From assembly GCF_021869765.1 (NCBI RefSeq), contig NZ_CP084580.1, forward strand, positions 3,658,001-3,722,000: DNA of 64,000 nt, read 5' to 3'. Source of the stretch: Chryseobacterium sp. MEBOG06. GTDB taxonomy: Bacteria; Bacteroidota; Bacteroidia; Flavobacteriales; Weeksellaceae. Position 1 is the stretch's first letter. Every line of letters starts with the position of its first letter. Shown here in pieces: positions 17,109 through 24,674 of this stretch. Under the pieces are notes generated by a model. The model ran no database searches, was not told the DNA's origin, and worked only from the letters and a program-made list of their open reading frames with translations. The position numbers and the translations under genes are program-made.

Positions 17109-18119
17109 ATGAAACATAGCATGAACAGCCAGTCTTCTGACCTGGCCGGATTATATACTTTATCCCTCCGCATGGTTATCGGATGGACCTACTTTTCAGC
17201 TTTCTGGCGCAGACTTATACTTGAAAACAAACTTATTCCCGATGAAAAGGGATATATCGGAGAAAAATTCAATCATTTTTTACCTAATGCATTAGGAATT
17301 AAACCCATCATCGAATATCTGGTTACGCACCCGGATACTTTACAGCAGTCGATGATGATGTTCACTATTATTGAAGCAGTCGTAGGACTTCTTATTATTC
17401 TTGGGTTGCTTACCCGCCTGATGAGTATCGGGATTTTCAGTCTTGCTTTGGGAATTTTATTAGGTTCCGGCTGGCTGGGGACAACCTGCGTAGATGAATG
17501 GCAGATAGGTGTTCTTGGGATTGCAGGAGGTTTTGTTTTGTTTCTTACAGGGAGCGGACCTTATTCTCTTGATTACTATTTCATGAAAAAAAACAGGAGT
17601 TTCACTCAAACAAAATGGTTTCAATGGATGGGGTCAGGAAGTTTACCTGTTTCAAATCCTAAAGGTCTTGTTTTGGCAGGTTCATTTATCATATTCGGAC
17701 TTACTCTGTATACCAATCAATATTTCCATGGAGGGGTATGGGGAACCCTTCATAATAAGTCTGTAAAACCAAAGCTGGAAATTTCAAATATCTCGCATAA
17801 CAATTCGGATTTAACATTTGAAGTTTATAGGACTGAAGGGGCAGACGTTTATGGTTCTTTTTTAATAGGAATTCAAATTCTGGATAAAGATGGAAATATA
17901 GTAAAGGAACTTTTTCAAAAGGACCTTTCAAAACTCTCTGAAGAAAATATAAGAAATCACTACGTTGCCAAAGTAAAGCCCGGCAAACACAGCCTGGTAA
18001 TTCCACTGGGAGCTAAAGCCGATGTGACAATCAGTATTGATGATATTATTCTGAAAAGTGAAATTCACTCGATAAAACTGATTGATATCAGTGGTATTGA
18101 GTGGATAGAGAAAATTTGA
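17109..18119 (+). CDS. DoxD-DoxA fusion, thiosulfate:quinone oxidoreductase small-subunit type
   Basis: Membrane protein of 336 residues. The N-terminal half is a DoxD/DoxX-like bundle (MVIGWTYFSAFWRRLI, then MMFTIIEAVVGLLIILGLL, GIFSLALGILLGSGWLG and IGVLGIAGGFVLFLTGSGPYS). The C-terminal half matches the DoxA layout: one span (GLVLAGSFIIFGLTLYTNQ), then a periplasmic beta domain beginning near GGVWGTLHNKSVKP. In Acidianus these two subunits oxidise thiosulfate and reduce quinone; in Bacteroidota the role is unproven. No sulfur-oxidation genes are nearby, so the name describes the domains and not a confirmed reaction. An alternative ATG nine bases later (MNSQSS) is possible. Confidence 0.8.
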   Translation: MKHSMNSQSSDLAGLYTLSLRMVIGWTYFSAFWRRLILENKLIPDEKGYIGEKFNHFLPNALGIKPIIEYLVTHPDTLQQSMMMFTIIEAVVGLLIILGLLTRLMSIGIFSLALGILLGSGWLGTTCVDEWQIGVLGIAGGFVLFLTGSGPYSLDYYFMKKNRSFTQTKWFQWMGSGSLPVSNPKGLVLAGSFIIFGLTLYTNQYFHGGVWGTLHNKSVKPKLEISNISHNNSDLTFEVYRTEGADVYGSFLIGIQILDKDGNIVKELFQKDLSKLSEENIRNHYVAKVKPGKHSLVIPLGAKADVTISIDDIILKSEIHSIKLIDISGIEWIEKI

Positions 18120-18120
18120 T

Positions 18121-18200
18121 AGAATTGAAAGTTGAAAGTTGTCATTGGATAATTGAAAGTGGATAATTAAATGGTTGATAATAGGTAATGAAAGACTGAT
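18121..18200. repeat. Degenerate GAAAGTTG-type low-complexity repeat
   Basis: The bases after the DoxD/DoxA stop repeat short variants of TTGAAAGTTGAAAGTTG and GGATAATTGAAAGTGGATAA. There is no open frame. Similar purine-rich spacers are widespread between flavobacterial genes. Confidence 0.5.
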
Positions 18201-18258
18201 TGGAGATCATCTGCATTTTAAATTTCGGATGGAGCCATTTGGATGAGATATTCATAAT

Positions 18259-18287
18259 AAAAGCGGACTAAAGTCCGCTCCTGTTGA
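18259..18287 (-). repeat. REP-like palindrome, copy 1
   Basis: A short palindrome (AGCGGACTAAAGTCCGCT) flanked by CCTGTTGA. Read on the minus strand it matches the element at 57391-57420: TCAACAGGA followed by CGGRCTTTAGYCCG. Two copies 39 kb apart in intergenic DNA suggest an interspersed REP-type family. Confidence 0.7.
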
Positions 18288-18354
18288 TGGGTGATAATGC
18301 GATTTAAAGTGTATCGCTTCAAGTTTTAAATTTTCAGCTCTTCAATTTCAATTT

Positions 18355-18951
18355 TCAACTTTTCGAAACGGTAATCTCGTAAATACACGAGCTGTCCGTA
18401 TCAAGTTTCAGCACCTTTGCATCAATAAAAACATCCAGTCCCATGGTATCGCAAACTCCATGGATAAAAGGTTTTATAACCGGCCATTTCAACTGGTCTG
18501 CAATCTGCAGACTATGTGTAATTCTATGATACCGGTCAAATCCTTTGATCAGTAGTTTGCCTCTGTGGTCATTTAATTCTTTAAATTCAAAATTATATTC
18601 GGGACTGGATGTAAAAATAGCTCCTATCAGTATTTTTGCAACTGCCGGGATTCCGGGCTTCAGATCTGGTTTTGCTTTCAGTATTCTCATGCCCATTCCT
18701 GATCCAAGATCATACATAAAAGCACTGGAAAGCTGCTCAATAGCTTCATCTCCATAAAGCTTTCCTGCCTGCTTAAGCATACCTCCATAAAAAGCTCCTG
18801 TAATATCTGAAAGACGCTGGGTAAGTTCAGTAAAAGTTCCCGGAAAGAAATCTGAAATAATCTGGTTCTGATTCATTTCAGGCAGATATACATCATGTTT
18901 TCTGAAATCGGATAATGCCACATAGGTTTCCGGTAGTTGTATTGGATTCAT
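18355..18951 (-). CDS. Hypothetical protein (198 aa)
   Basis: I do not recognise this family. The protein has no signal peptide or membrane span and looks soluble. Conserved-looking blocks are GAFYGGMLKQAGKLYGDEAI, SAFMYDLGSGMGMRILKAKP and GFDRYHRITHSLQIADQL, then WPVIKPFIHGVCDTMGLDV. The glycine-rich and His/Asp-containing segments could belong to a small-ligand-binding domain, but no catalytic motif can be named. It is a single gene on the minus strand between a repeat-rich gap and a 413-bp gap. The first ATG gives a plausible start (MNPIQLPETYVAL). Confidence 0.7.
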   Translation of the reverse strand: MNPIQLPETYVALSDFRKHDVYLPEMNQNQIISDFFPGTFTELTQRLSDITGAFYGGMLKQAGKLYGDEAIEQLSSAFMYDLGSGMGMRILKAKPDLKPGIPAVAKILIGAIFTSSPEYNFEFKELNDHRGKLLIKGFDRYHRITHSLQIADQLKWPVIKPFIHGVCDTMGLDVFIDAKVLKLDTDSSCIYEITVSKS

Positions 18952-19325
18952 ATTTAATATTTTGTAAGGTTTTCATAGTCATGGTTAGGATCAGTAATAT
19001 AAATGAATAAAGGCTTATGGCTCTTTCTTCGGAAACTGAGAATTTTTCCTTCACATAAAATAAAGGGATAATGAGCACAAAGTGCTGTATACTAAAATCT
19101 ATGTTCACACAAGAATCAAAAAATCTATTCTGGCTGTGCCTTTTGAAAAGGACGTCTGAGGGAGAGGAAGTCTATTCATATTTTTTCATTTGGTACTGTA
19201 AAGCTATAAAAAATAATAAACTCTCCAATAAGTGATATTATTTTTATTGTAAGAAATCGGTCTGAAATTTAAAATAAACAACTTGGCTTCTAATACTTTA
19301 TAGAAATCCACTATACCCACCCATA
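18952..19325. other. Intergenic region without a supportable gene
   Basis: AT-rich stretch between the hypothetical gene and the efflux operon's terminator. A 71-codon minus-strand frame and a 44-codon plus-strand frame (from 19101) exist but have no family likeness, so I leave them out. Confidence 0.5.
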
Positions 19326-19355
19326 AAAAAACCTTCGGAAATTCCGAAGGTTTTT
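19326..19355 (-). terminator. Terminator of the efflux operon
   Basis: Stem AAAAACCTTCGGAA / TTCCGAAGGTTTTT with a 1-2 nt loop, just past the last gene of the minus-strand operon. It has T on either strand and so may act both ways. Confidence 0.85.
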
Positions 19356-19365
19356 AATTAAAAAT

Positions 19366-20943
19366 TTAGTGCATGGCTTCACTTAAATCTATTTTTTCTT
19401 TACTCTTTCTTTCTTTAATAAATAAGATAAACGGTATACAGATTAAGAATGCAACTCCTAAATACAGGAAAACATCCATATAGGAAAGTACCGTTGCCTG
19501 TTTGGTGACCGTAAGATCCAGCATTTTATAGGCGGCATTCATGGCAGCATCGGGAGTCATCCCTTTAGCCATAAAACTTGCTTTCAATGCATTTAATCTC
19601 TGCTGGACATCAAAATCGTTGGAGTCCAGATGGGAGATCAGGTTAACCCTGTATTTCTGGCTGGCATTCGCAATAAAGGTTGTAATTGCTGCGATCCCAA
19701 AAGATCCTCCCAACTGTCTCATCATTCCCGTAAATGCGGCTCCCTGGCCAATTTCCTGACCTTTCAAGGTGCTTAGCGATAAGGATGTGATTGGAATAAA
19801 CAGCAATCCTAATCCGGCTCCTCTTACCATCAACATCCAGAAAAAGGCCTCTTTACTGGTATCCGGAGTCAGAATTTTATATCCCCAGAAACTATAAACA
19901 AAGAATGTAAACAGTCCTAAAGAAACCAAAATCTGCTGTTTCACTCCTTTGGAAAGGAGCTTACCAATAATAGGCATCATAAAGGCGGTTGTCAACGCAG
20001 CTGGAATCATCAATGCTCCTGATTCCAAAGCTGTCCATCCCAAAATACTCTGGGTATATAAAGGAACTATAAATGTAGACCCATACAGACCAAATCCTAA
20101 TACAAAGGACATTGCGGTTCCGATCCGTAAATTTCCGTTCTTTAAAACCCTCAGCTCTACAATAGGGTACTTGAATGTAAGCTCCCTCCAGAGAAATAAT
20201 ATAAATCCTAATACTGCTGCTACTGTAAATGTCACAATCATTCCACTGGCAAACCAGTCTTCTTCATGTCCTCTTTCCAGAATAAACTGTAATGATCCCA
20301 CCGTAATTGCCAATAAAGCAATTCCTAACCAGTCTACATCTGATACCTTACGTTTTTCAGCATATTTTGGACTTTTTATAAACTGTAGTGTCATCAAAGT
20401 CGCTGCAATCCCGATTGGAATATTAATATAGAAAATATATGGCCAGCTATAATTATCGACAATATACCCTCCAAGAGGCGGACCTAAAGTAGGGCCGATA
20501 ATTACTCCCAAACCATAAATCGCCTGGGCCATACTTCTTTTTTCAATCGGATAGGATTCTGTAATGATTGTTTGCGAAGTTACCAATAAGGCTCCCCCTC
20601 CAATTCCCTGGCATAATCTGAAAAATACCAGTTCCCAAATATTATCTGCGTTACCACATAAGAATGAAAATACAGTAAAAATGATAATAGAAGCTGCAAA
20701 GTAATTTCTACGCCCAAACTGCTGGGAAAGCCAGCTCGTCATTGGTACTATAATTACGTTACCAATGGCATAAGCCGTAATTACCCATCCCACTTCGGAA
20801 AGTGTAGAGCCCAGATTCCCCTTCATCTCGTTCAGGGCAACGTTCACAATCGTGGAATCCACAATTTCCAGCAGAGCACAAAGAATCGCTGTGATCGTGA
20901 TGATCACTCTTCGGGCTCCATATTCTACTAATGAATCTTGCAT
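19366..20943 (-). CDS. emrB: DHA2-family (EmrB/QacA-type) multidrug MFS transporter
   Basis: Inner-membrane proton-driven drug exporter, 525 residues with about 14 spans as usual for DHA2. Family signatures are visible: LLEIVDSTIVNVALNEMKGN in TM1, the loop SWLSQQFGRRNYF (motif A-like), and GIGGGALLVTSQTIITESYP followed by GLGVIIGPTLGPPLGGYIVD (motif C). The gene is the last of the tetR-tolC-emrA-emrB operon and probably works with the HlyD and TolC proteins as a tripartite pump. It is separated from emrA by 158 bp of repeat-like spacer. The substrate is not predictable from sequence. Confidence 0.92.
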   Translation of the reverse strand: MQDSLVEYGARRVIITITAILCALLEIVDSTIVNVALNEMKGNLGSTLSEVGWVITAYAIGNVIIVPMTSWLSQQFGRRNYFAASIIIFTVFSFLCGNADNIWELVFFRLCQGIGGGALLVTSQTIITESYPIEKRSMAQAIYGLGVIIGPTLGPPLGGYIVDNYSWPYIFYINIPIGIAATLMTLQFIKSPKYAEKRKVSDVDWLGIALLAITVGSLQFILERGHEEDWFASGMIVTFTVAAVLGFILFLWRELTFKYPIVELRVLKNGNLRIGTAMSFVLGFGLYGSTFIVPLYTQSILGWTALESGALMIPAALTTAFMMPIIGKLLSKGVKQQILVSLGLFTFFVYSFWGYKILTPDTSKEAFFWMLMVRGAGLGLLFIPITSLSLSTLKGQEIGQGAAFTGMMRQLGGSFGIAAITTFIANASQKYRVNLISHLDSNDFDVQQRLNALKASFMAKGMTPDAAMNAAYKMLDLTVTKQATVLSYMDVFLYLGVAFLICIPFILFIKERKSKEKIDLSEAMH

Positions 20944-20950
20944 AATTTTT

Positions 20951-21010
20951 TGTACAATGTATTGATGTAAAAATTTTGTAAAATGTACAATGTAATGTAA
21001 AATGTATCAA
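20951..21010. repeat. Short direct repeats (TGTACAATGTA) inside the efflux operon
   Basis: TGTACAATGTA occurs at 20951-20961 and again at 20984-20994, 33 bp apart, within an AT-rich stretch that also repeats ATGTAAAATGTA. It lies between the emrA and emrB genes. Simple sequence drift or a spacer repeat are both possible. Confidence 0.45.
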
Positions 21011-21101
21011 TAATTTAAATTCTGATAAAACCAATTTCTTTGAAAGAGTTACCAGATTACTTAAATCATTCTTGAATACATATTACGCCAATACATGAAT
21101 A

Positions 21102-22205
21102 CTATTTCAAAGCAACCTCTGCCTTCACGTTCATTCCTGTTCTCAGTTTTTTTGCAATATCTTTATCAAGGTTTACAAAATCTATTTTTACAGGAAGTCT
21201 CTGAACTACTTTTACAAAGTTACCACTCGCGTTATCCGGAGGAAGAATAGAGAATGTAGAACCTGTAGCCGGAGAAAACGAACTTACTACTCCTTCAAAT
21301 TCTTTATCAGGGAATGCATCAATTTCAATTTTCACTTTTTGTCCTTCTACCATTTTATGAACCTGAGTTTCTTTAAAGTTAGCAACTACCCATTTCTGGT
21401 CGTCCTTAACTAAAGAAAACAACTGTGATCCAGCTTGTAAATATTGTCCGGCCTGGATAGGAACTTTCCCAACGAATCCGTCTTCAGATGCCAATATTAC
21501 AGTATATGATAAATTCAATTTAGCATTTTCTACATCTACTTCTCTTTGCTTAGCTACAGAACCTGCAACACTGATTTGCTGAGAGCTTGCAGCTGTTTGA
21601 GATGATGCAATAGTAGTTTGCTGAGCAATTTGATTTCTTTGGTCAACTAAAACCTGTAATTGCTTGTCAGCTGTTTGTTTTGCCGCTAAAGCCTGCTCAT
21701 ATTGCTGTTCTGTAATAGAGTGGTCTTTCACAAGGTTTGCATATCTTTTTAAATCCTGAGTTGTTTTCCAGACATTTACTTTTGCAGCCTCTATTTGAGC
21801 GTTGGCAGTTACTACCGCAGCCTCAGAAGAGCTTATATTTTTTGAAGTAGCAGTGGTAGAAGCCTCTGCATTTGAAATATTACTTTTAGCTGTAGACAAA
21901 GCTGCCTGAGCTTGTTCAAGTGCCATTTTCTGGTCTCTGTTATCTAAAACAACCAAAGTATCTCCTTTCTTCACAAACTGATTGTCTTTTACTTTAACCT
22001 GAGTTATATATCCTGAAATTTTAGAAATAACAGGTGACATATTTGAAGCGATTTGAGCATCATCAGTCTCTTCGTGATATTGTCCGTAAGAGTAAGCTCT
22101 ATAACCGTAGATTCCTCCACCGATTAAAACAACCGCCAAAATTATTGGAAAGACTAAACTTTTTTTCTTTTTAGGTTCAGCCGCTTGTGTATTATTGTTT
22201 TCCAT
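21102..22205 (-). CDS. emrA: HlyD-family membrane fusion protein (EmrA-type)
   Basis: Periplasmic adaptor of a tripartite efflux pump, 367 residues. A short cytoplasmic tail (EPKKKKS) leads into one membrane span (LVFPIILAVVLIGGGIYGY). Then comes the lipoyl half-motif (ISGYITQVKVKDNQFVKKGD), a long coiled-coil hairpin rich in Ala/Gln (about 85-215), the second lipoyl half (SEDGFVGKVPIQAGQYLQAG) and a beta-barrel domain (VEGQKVKIEIDAFPDKEFEG). It would link the MFS pump to the TolC-like channel. It lies 20 bp after tolC in the same operon. Confidence 0.92.
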   Translation of the reverse strand: MENNNTQAAEPKKKKSLVFPIILAVVLIGGGIYGYRAYSYGQYHEETDDAQIASNMSPVISKISGYITQVKVKDNQFVKKGDTLVVLDNRDQKMALEQAQAALSTAKSNISNAEASTTATSKNISSSEAAVVTANAQIEAAKVNVWKTTQDLKRYANLVKDHSITEQQYEQALAAKQTADKQLQVLVDQRNQIAQQTTIASSQTAASSQQISVAGSVAKQREVDVENAKLNLSYTVILASEDGFVGKVPIQAGQYLQAGSQLFSLVKDDQKWVVANFKETQVHKMVEGQKVKIEIDAFPDKEFEGVVSSFSPATGSTFSILPPDNASGNFVKVVQRLPVKIDFVNLDKDIAKKLRTGMNVKAEVALK

Positions 22206-22225
22206 TGTTGGTATCGTTCTTAAGT

Positions 22226-23542
22226 TTATTTAAATGTTAAAGTTCCTGTTGTCTGTAATAATTTTCTGTAGGCCAATGCAGCATCTGCCTTTGCATTAAT
22301 CACACCAACATTTGCTGCAATCTGAGCTGCGTCTGCATCCAATAATTCTGTCATGGTAGCAAGACCATTGTCGTATTTGTTTTTTGTAATTCTGAAATTT
22401 TCATTAGCCTGCTCCGCTGTCTTTTCAAAAACAGAAATTCTCTTTCTGGAGTAATCTGTATTCTGATATTCTCTGTTGACATCCAGTTTAATGTTATCAT
22501 TCAGCAATTCATCTGTAGCTGCCAATTGTTTTTCTCTGGCCTGTGATTGTCTCAATGATGAGTTTTCTTTCCAGATATTGGATAAGTTGTAAGAAATACC
22601 TACTCCTAAATTCACAGCGTTGTAAACAGTAAGAAATTTAGGAATGTCTGCTGCTACATATCCTCCGGTAAAAGCTATTGAGGGAAGATTTTCTGCTTTT
22701 GCTGCTTTTGTTCCCAATTCTGCAGCTTTTCTTTGCTGAACTAGGGCCTGTAAATCCTTACGATTTTCTCTGGCCTCGTTCACATAAAAGCTTACAGGTT
22801 TTACGTCTGAACCTTCTTCAATATAATTCTGATCAACTTCCAGTTCTGTAGTTTCAGGCAGCCCTAATAATAAGTCCATATTGATATTGGCGATATTATA
22901 GTTGTTTTTAGCTTCCAGTAACTGAAGTTCAATATTCGAGGTCTGAAGGTTGGCCTTTAATCTGTCATTTCTTGCGATCAATCCATTATTTTCCATTTTC
23001 AGAAATGTTTCATCCCTTTTTTGAGAAGCTGACAGATTTTCTTCAAAAACTTTGATAGACTGATTGGCTTTAAACAGATTATTATAAGCCTGGGCAACGT
23101 TATAAGCTATAGCTACTTTATCGTTTTCCGTACTCAATTTTGAAGCTTCCACTAAATATTTAGCAGACTGAATACCATATTTGATTCTTCCACCACTATA
23201 AATCGGAACGCTAAGGTTCGCCGAACCATAAGCTACCTGATGAATATCCGGACCTCCTGCTCCCCCGGAAAGTCCTGCGAGTTTGATATCAACATTTGGT
23301 TTTATGGGAAGATACATATAGCTCCCAGAGACTTTCAATTCCGGAAGCTGTTTGTTTTTGGCTTCCAGAAGATCAGCCGTAGCCTCTTCGATCTTGGCCG
23401 CGTCGATCTTAAGATTCTTGCTGTTCTGGATTCCCAGCTGCACAGCTTCATCAAGAGAAAGTGTCTTTTTCTCCTGAGCATTTGCATTTGCTATTCCTAC
23501 GAATAGTGATAATGCAATCACTGAGTTATTTATTCTCTTCAT
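22226..23542 (-). CDS. TolC-family outer-membrane efflux protein
   Basis: Outer-membrane channel of the efflux system, 438 residues with signal peptide (MKRINNSVIALSLFVGIANA, then NAQ). Two repeated OEP domains are visible: the first around LSLDEAVQLGIQNSKNLKID and the second around NEARENRKDLQALVQQRKAA. Each has long coiled-coil helices, and TMTELLDADAAQIAANVGVI closes the second half. The start codon overlaps the 3' end of the tetR gene by 17 bp, so the two genes are probably coupled. It is full length for the family. Confidence 0.92.
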   Translation of the reverse strand: MKRINNSVIALSLFVGIANANAQEKKTLSLDEAVQLGIQNSKNLKIDAAKIEEATADLLEAKNKQLPELKVSGSYMYLPIKPNVDIKLAGLSGGAGGPDIHQVAYGSANLSVPIYSGGRIKYGIQSAKYLVEASKLSTENDKVAIAYNVAQAYNNLFKANQSIKVFEENLSASQKRDETFLKMENNGLIARNDRLKANLQTSNIELQLLEAKNNYNIANINMDLLLGLPETTELEVDQNYIEEGSDVKPVSFYVNEARENRKDLQALVQQRKAAELGTKAAKAENLPSIAFTGGYVAADIPKFLTVYNAVNLGVGISYNLSNIWKENSSLRQSQAREKQLAATDELLNDNIKLDVNREYQNTDYSRKRISVFEKTAEQANENFRITKNKYDNGLATMTELLDADAAQIAANVGVINAKADAALAYRKLLQTTGTLTFK

Positions 23543-24164
23543 AACCTAAAAGGTCTTTTAGTAAATATTTTATATGTTTATTAAGTTCTGTATAGTATGT
23601 CTCGTCAAAAACGCTCTCTTCTTCAGTATCATTAAGGAATTCTTTATACATCTCTTTAGCGTTGAATGCATAAAATAAAGTTCCGCTCACCGTTGAATGA
23701 AGCAGATAAATGGGAGGATTTTTCGTGAAAACTCCATTTTTGAGACCACTTTCCAATATTTGCGAATACATAGAAAGAAATCCCATTTTGGTCTGCTTCA
23801 AAAACTCTACAATCTGAGGATTTTTAGTGTGCAGCTGTTCTCTCTGCATAATCCTGTAAAAACATTTTTGAGTTCTTATCTTGTGAGAAAACTGATCTAT
23901 TACCCTTTCCATCTTTTGCCATTCGTTCATATCAGTTCTTTCTAAAATATCTTTTGAAAAAAACTGTCCTTCATTCATTCTGTACTCCACTAGTTTCTCA
24001 TAAAGTTTTTCTTTAGAACCGAAATAATACGAGATCATAGAAATATTTACATGTGCTGCCTTGGCTATTTCCCGGGTAGAAGTTCCTTCGAACCCCTTTT
24101 CAGCAAAAAGCTTTTCGGCGGCGAATAATATATTTTCTTCTTTTGAAATCATGTCATTACTCAT
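23526..24164 (-). CDS. TetR/AcrR-family regulator of the efflux operon
   Basis: Transcriptional repressor of 212 residues and first gene of the operon. The N-terminal HTH is classical: AAEKLFAEKGFEGTSTREIA, then KAAHVNISMISYYFGSKEKL (about residues 14-54). The C-terminal ligand-binding domain is helical and unclassified. It sits directly before tolC with overlapping reading frames. A perfect palindrome at 24200-24215, 36 bp upstream of the start, is a good operator candidate. This suggests autorepression and joint control of the pump genes, released by drug binding (family knowledge plus inference). Confidence 0.93.
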   Translation of the reverse strand: MSNDMISKEENILFAAEKLFAEKGFEGTSTREIAKAAHVNISMISYYFGSKEKLYEKLVEYRMNEGQFFSKDILERTDMNEWQKMERVIDQFSHKIRTQKCFYRIMQREQLHTKNPQIVEFLKQTKMGFLSMYSQILESGLKNGVFTKNPPIYLLHSTVSGTLFYAFNAKEMYKEFLNDTEEESVFDETYYTELNKHIKYLLKDLLGYEENK

Positions 24165-24199
24165 TTTTCAGGGCGCAAATTTACACAAGTTTTCATTCA

Positions 24200-24215
24200 A
24201 ATCAAACGATTGATT
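24200..24215. promoter_or_regulatory. Candidate TetR operator
   Basis: AATCAA-ACGA-TTGATT is a perfect 6+4+6 inverted repeat 36 bp upstream of the tetR-type gene, a size and position typical for TetR-family autoregulation. Confidence 0.55.
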
Positions 24216-24393
24216 GGTTTTTTAATATAGATTTAATTTATGGTAAATAAGAGACGCTTTCTATAAGCTGGTAACGATAGTACAATCAAATATGAATTTA
24301 CGAAAAAAAACATTAGCTATTTTAATGTTTTTTTAAATTTTCGTTAATAAATCAAAAAGCATTATATTGAGTCACTGTTAAAGAATTAAAATT

Positions 24394-24624
24394 ATGAAAA
24401 AAATAATCTCAATTTTAGCTGTAGGTTTATTTGCATTCGGGTATGCTCAGGAGAAGCCTAAAGAAGGAGGCTGCTGTGCCGGCAAAGACAAAAAAGAATG
24501 TGCTGTAAAAGATAAAAAGGCAAGTGCTCAGTCACAGCATAAAGACTGTAATATGAAGTCGAAAACAGCTGAAAATGCTCCTGAAAAAGATAAAAAAGCG
24601 GCAAAAGTAAAAAAGACAGCTTAA
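24394..24624 (+). CDS. Small secreted Cys/Lys-rich protein
   Basis: Hypothetical secreted protein of 76 residues. A signal peptide (MKKIISILAVGLFAFGYAQ) is followed by a very basic, low-complexity mature part with four cysteines in a GGCCAGKDKKECAVKDKK and HKDCNMK arrangement. The rest is mostly Lys, Ala, Ser and Asp. The Cys-His-Met content hints at metal binding, but no known metallochaperone motif is complete. It is a single gene between its own upstream region and a bidirectional terminator shared with holB. Small lysine-rich secreted proteins like this are typical of Chryseobacterium-type genomes. Confidence 0.7.
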   Translation: MKKIISILAVGLFAFGYAQEKPKEGGCCAGKDKKECAVKDKKASAQSQHKDCNMKSKTAENAPEKDKKAAKVKKTA

Positions 24625-24641
24625 CAGCCGAAATAAAAAAT

Positions 24642-24674
24642 AAAACTCCGATCGTCTGACCGGAGTTTTGTTTT
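24642..24674 (+). terminator. Bidirectional terminator between the small secreted protein and holB
   Basis: Stem AAAACTCCG / CGGAGTTTT (24642-24650, 24661-24669) with a 10-nt loop. T-rich flanks on both strands fit the convergent genes. Confidence 0.85.

Noticed and set aside
18893..19108. 71-codon minus-strand frame overlapping the hypothetical protein's start
   Set aside because: Different frame from the supported gene, no signal, no recognisable sequence.
19101..19235. 44-codon plus-strand frame in the gap before the efflux operon
   Set aside because: No signal peptide, promoter box or family likeness; expected by chance in such a gap.
24394..24624. Metallothionein
   Set aside because: Only four cysteines, a signal peptide and no known metallothionein spacing; kept as unknown.
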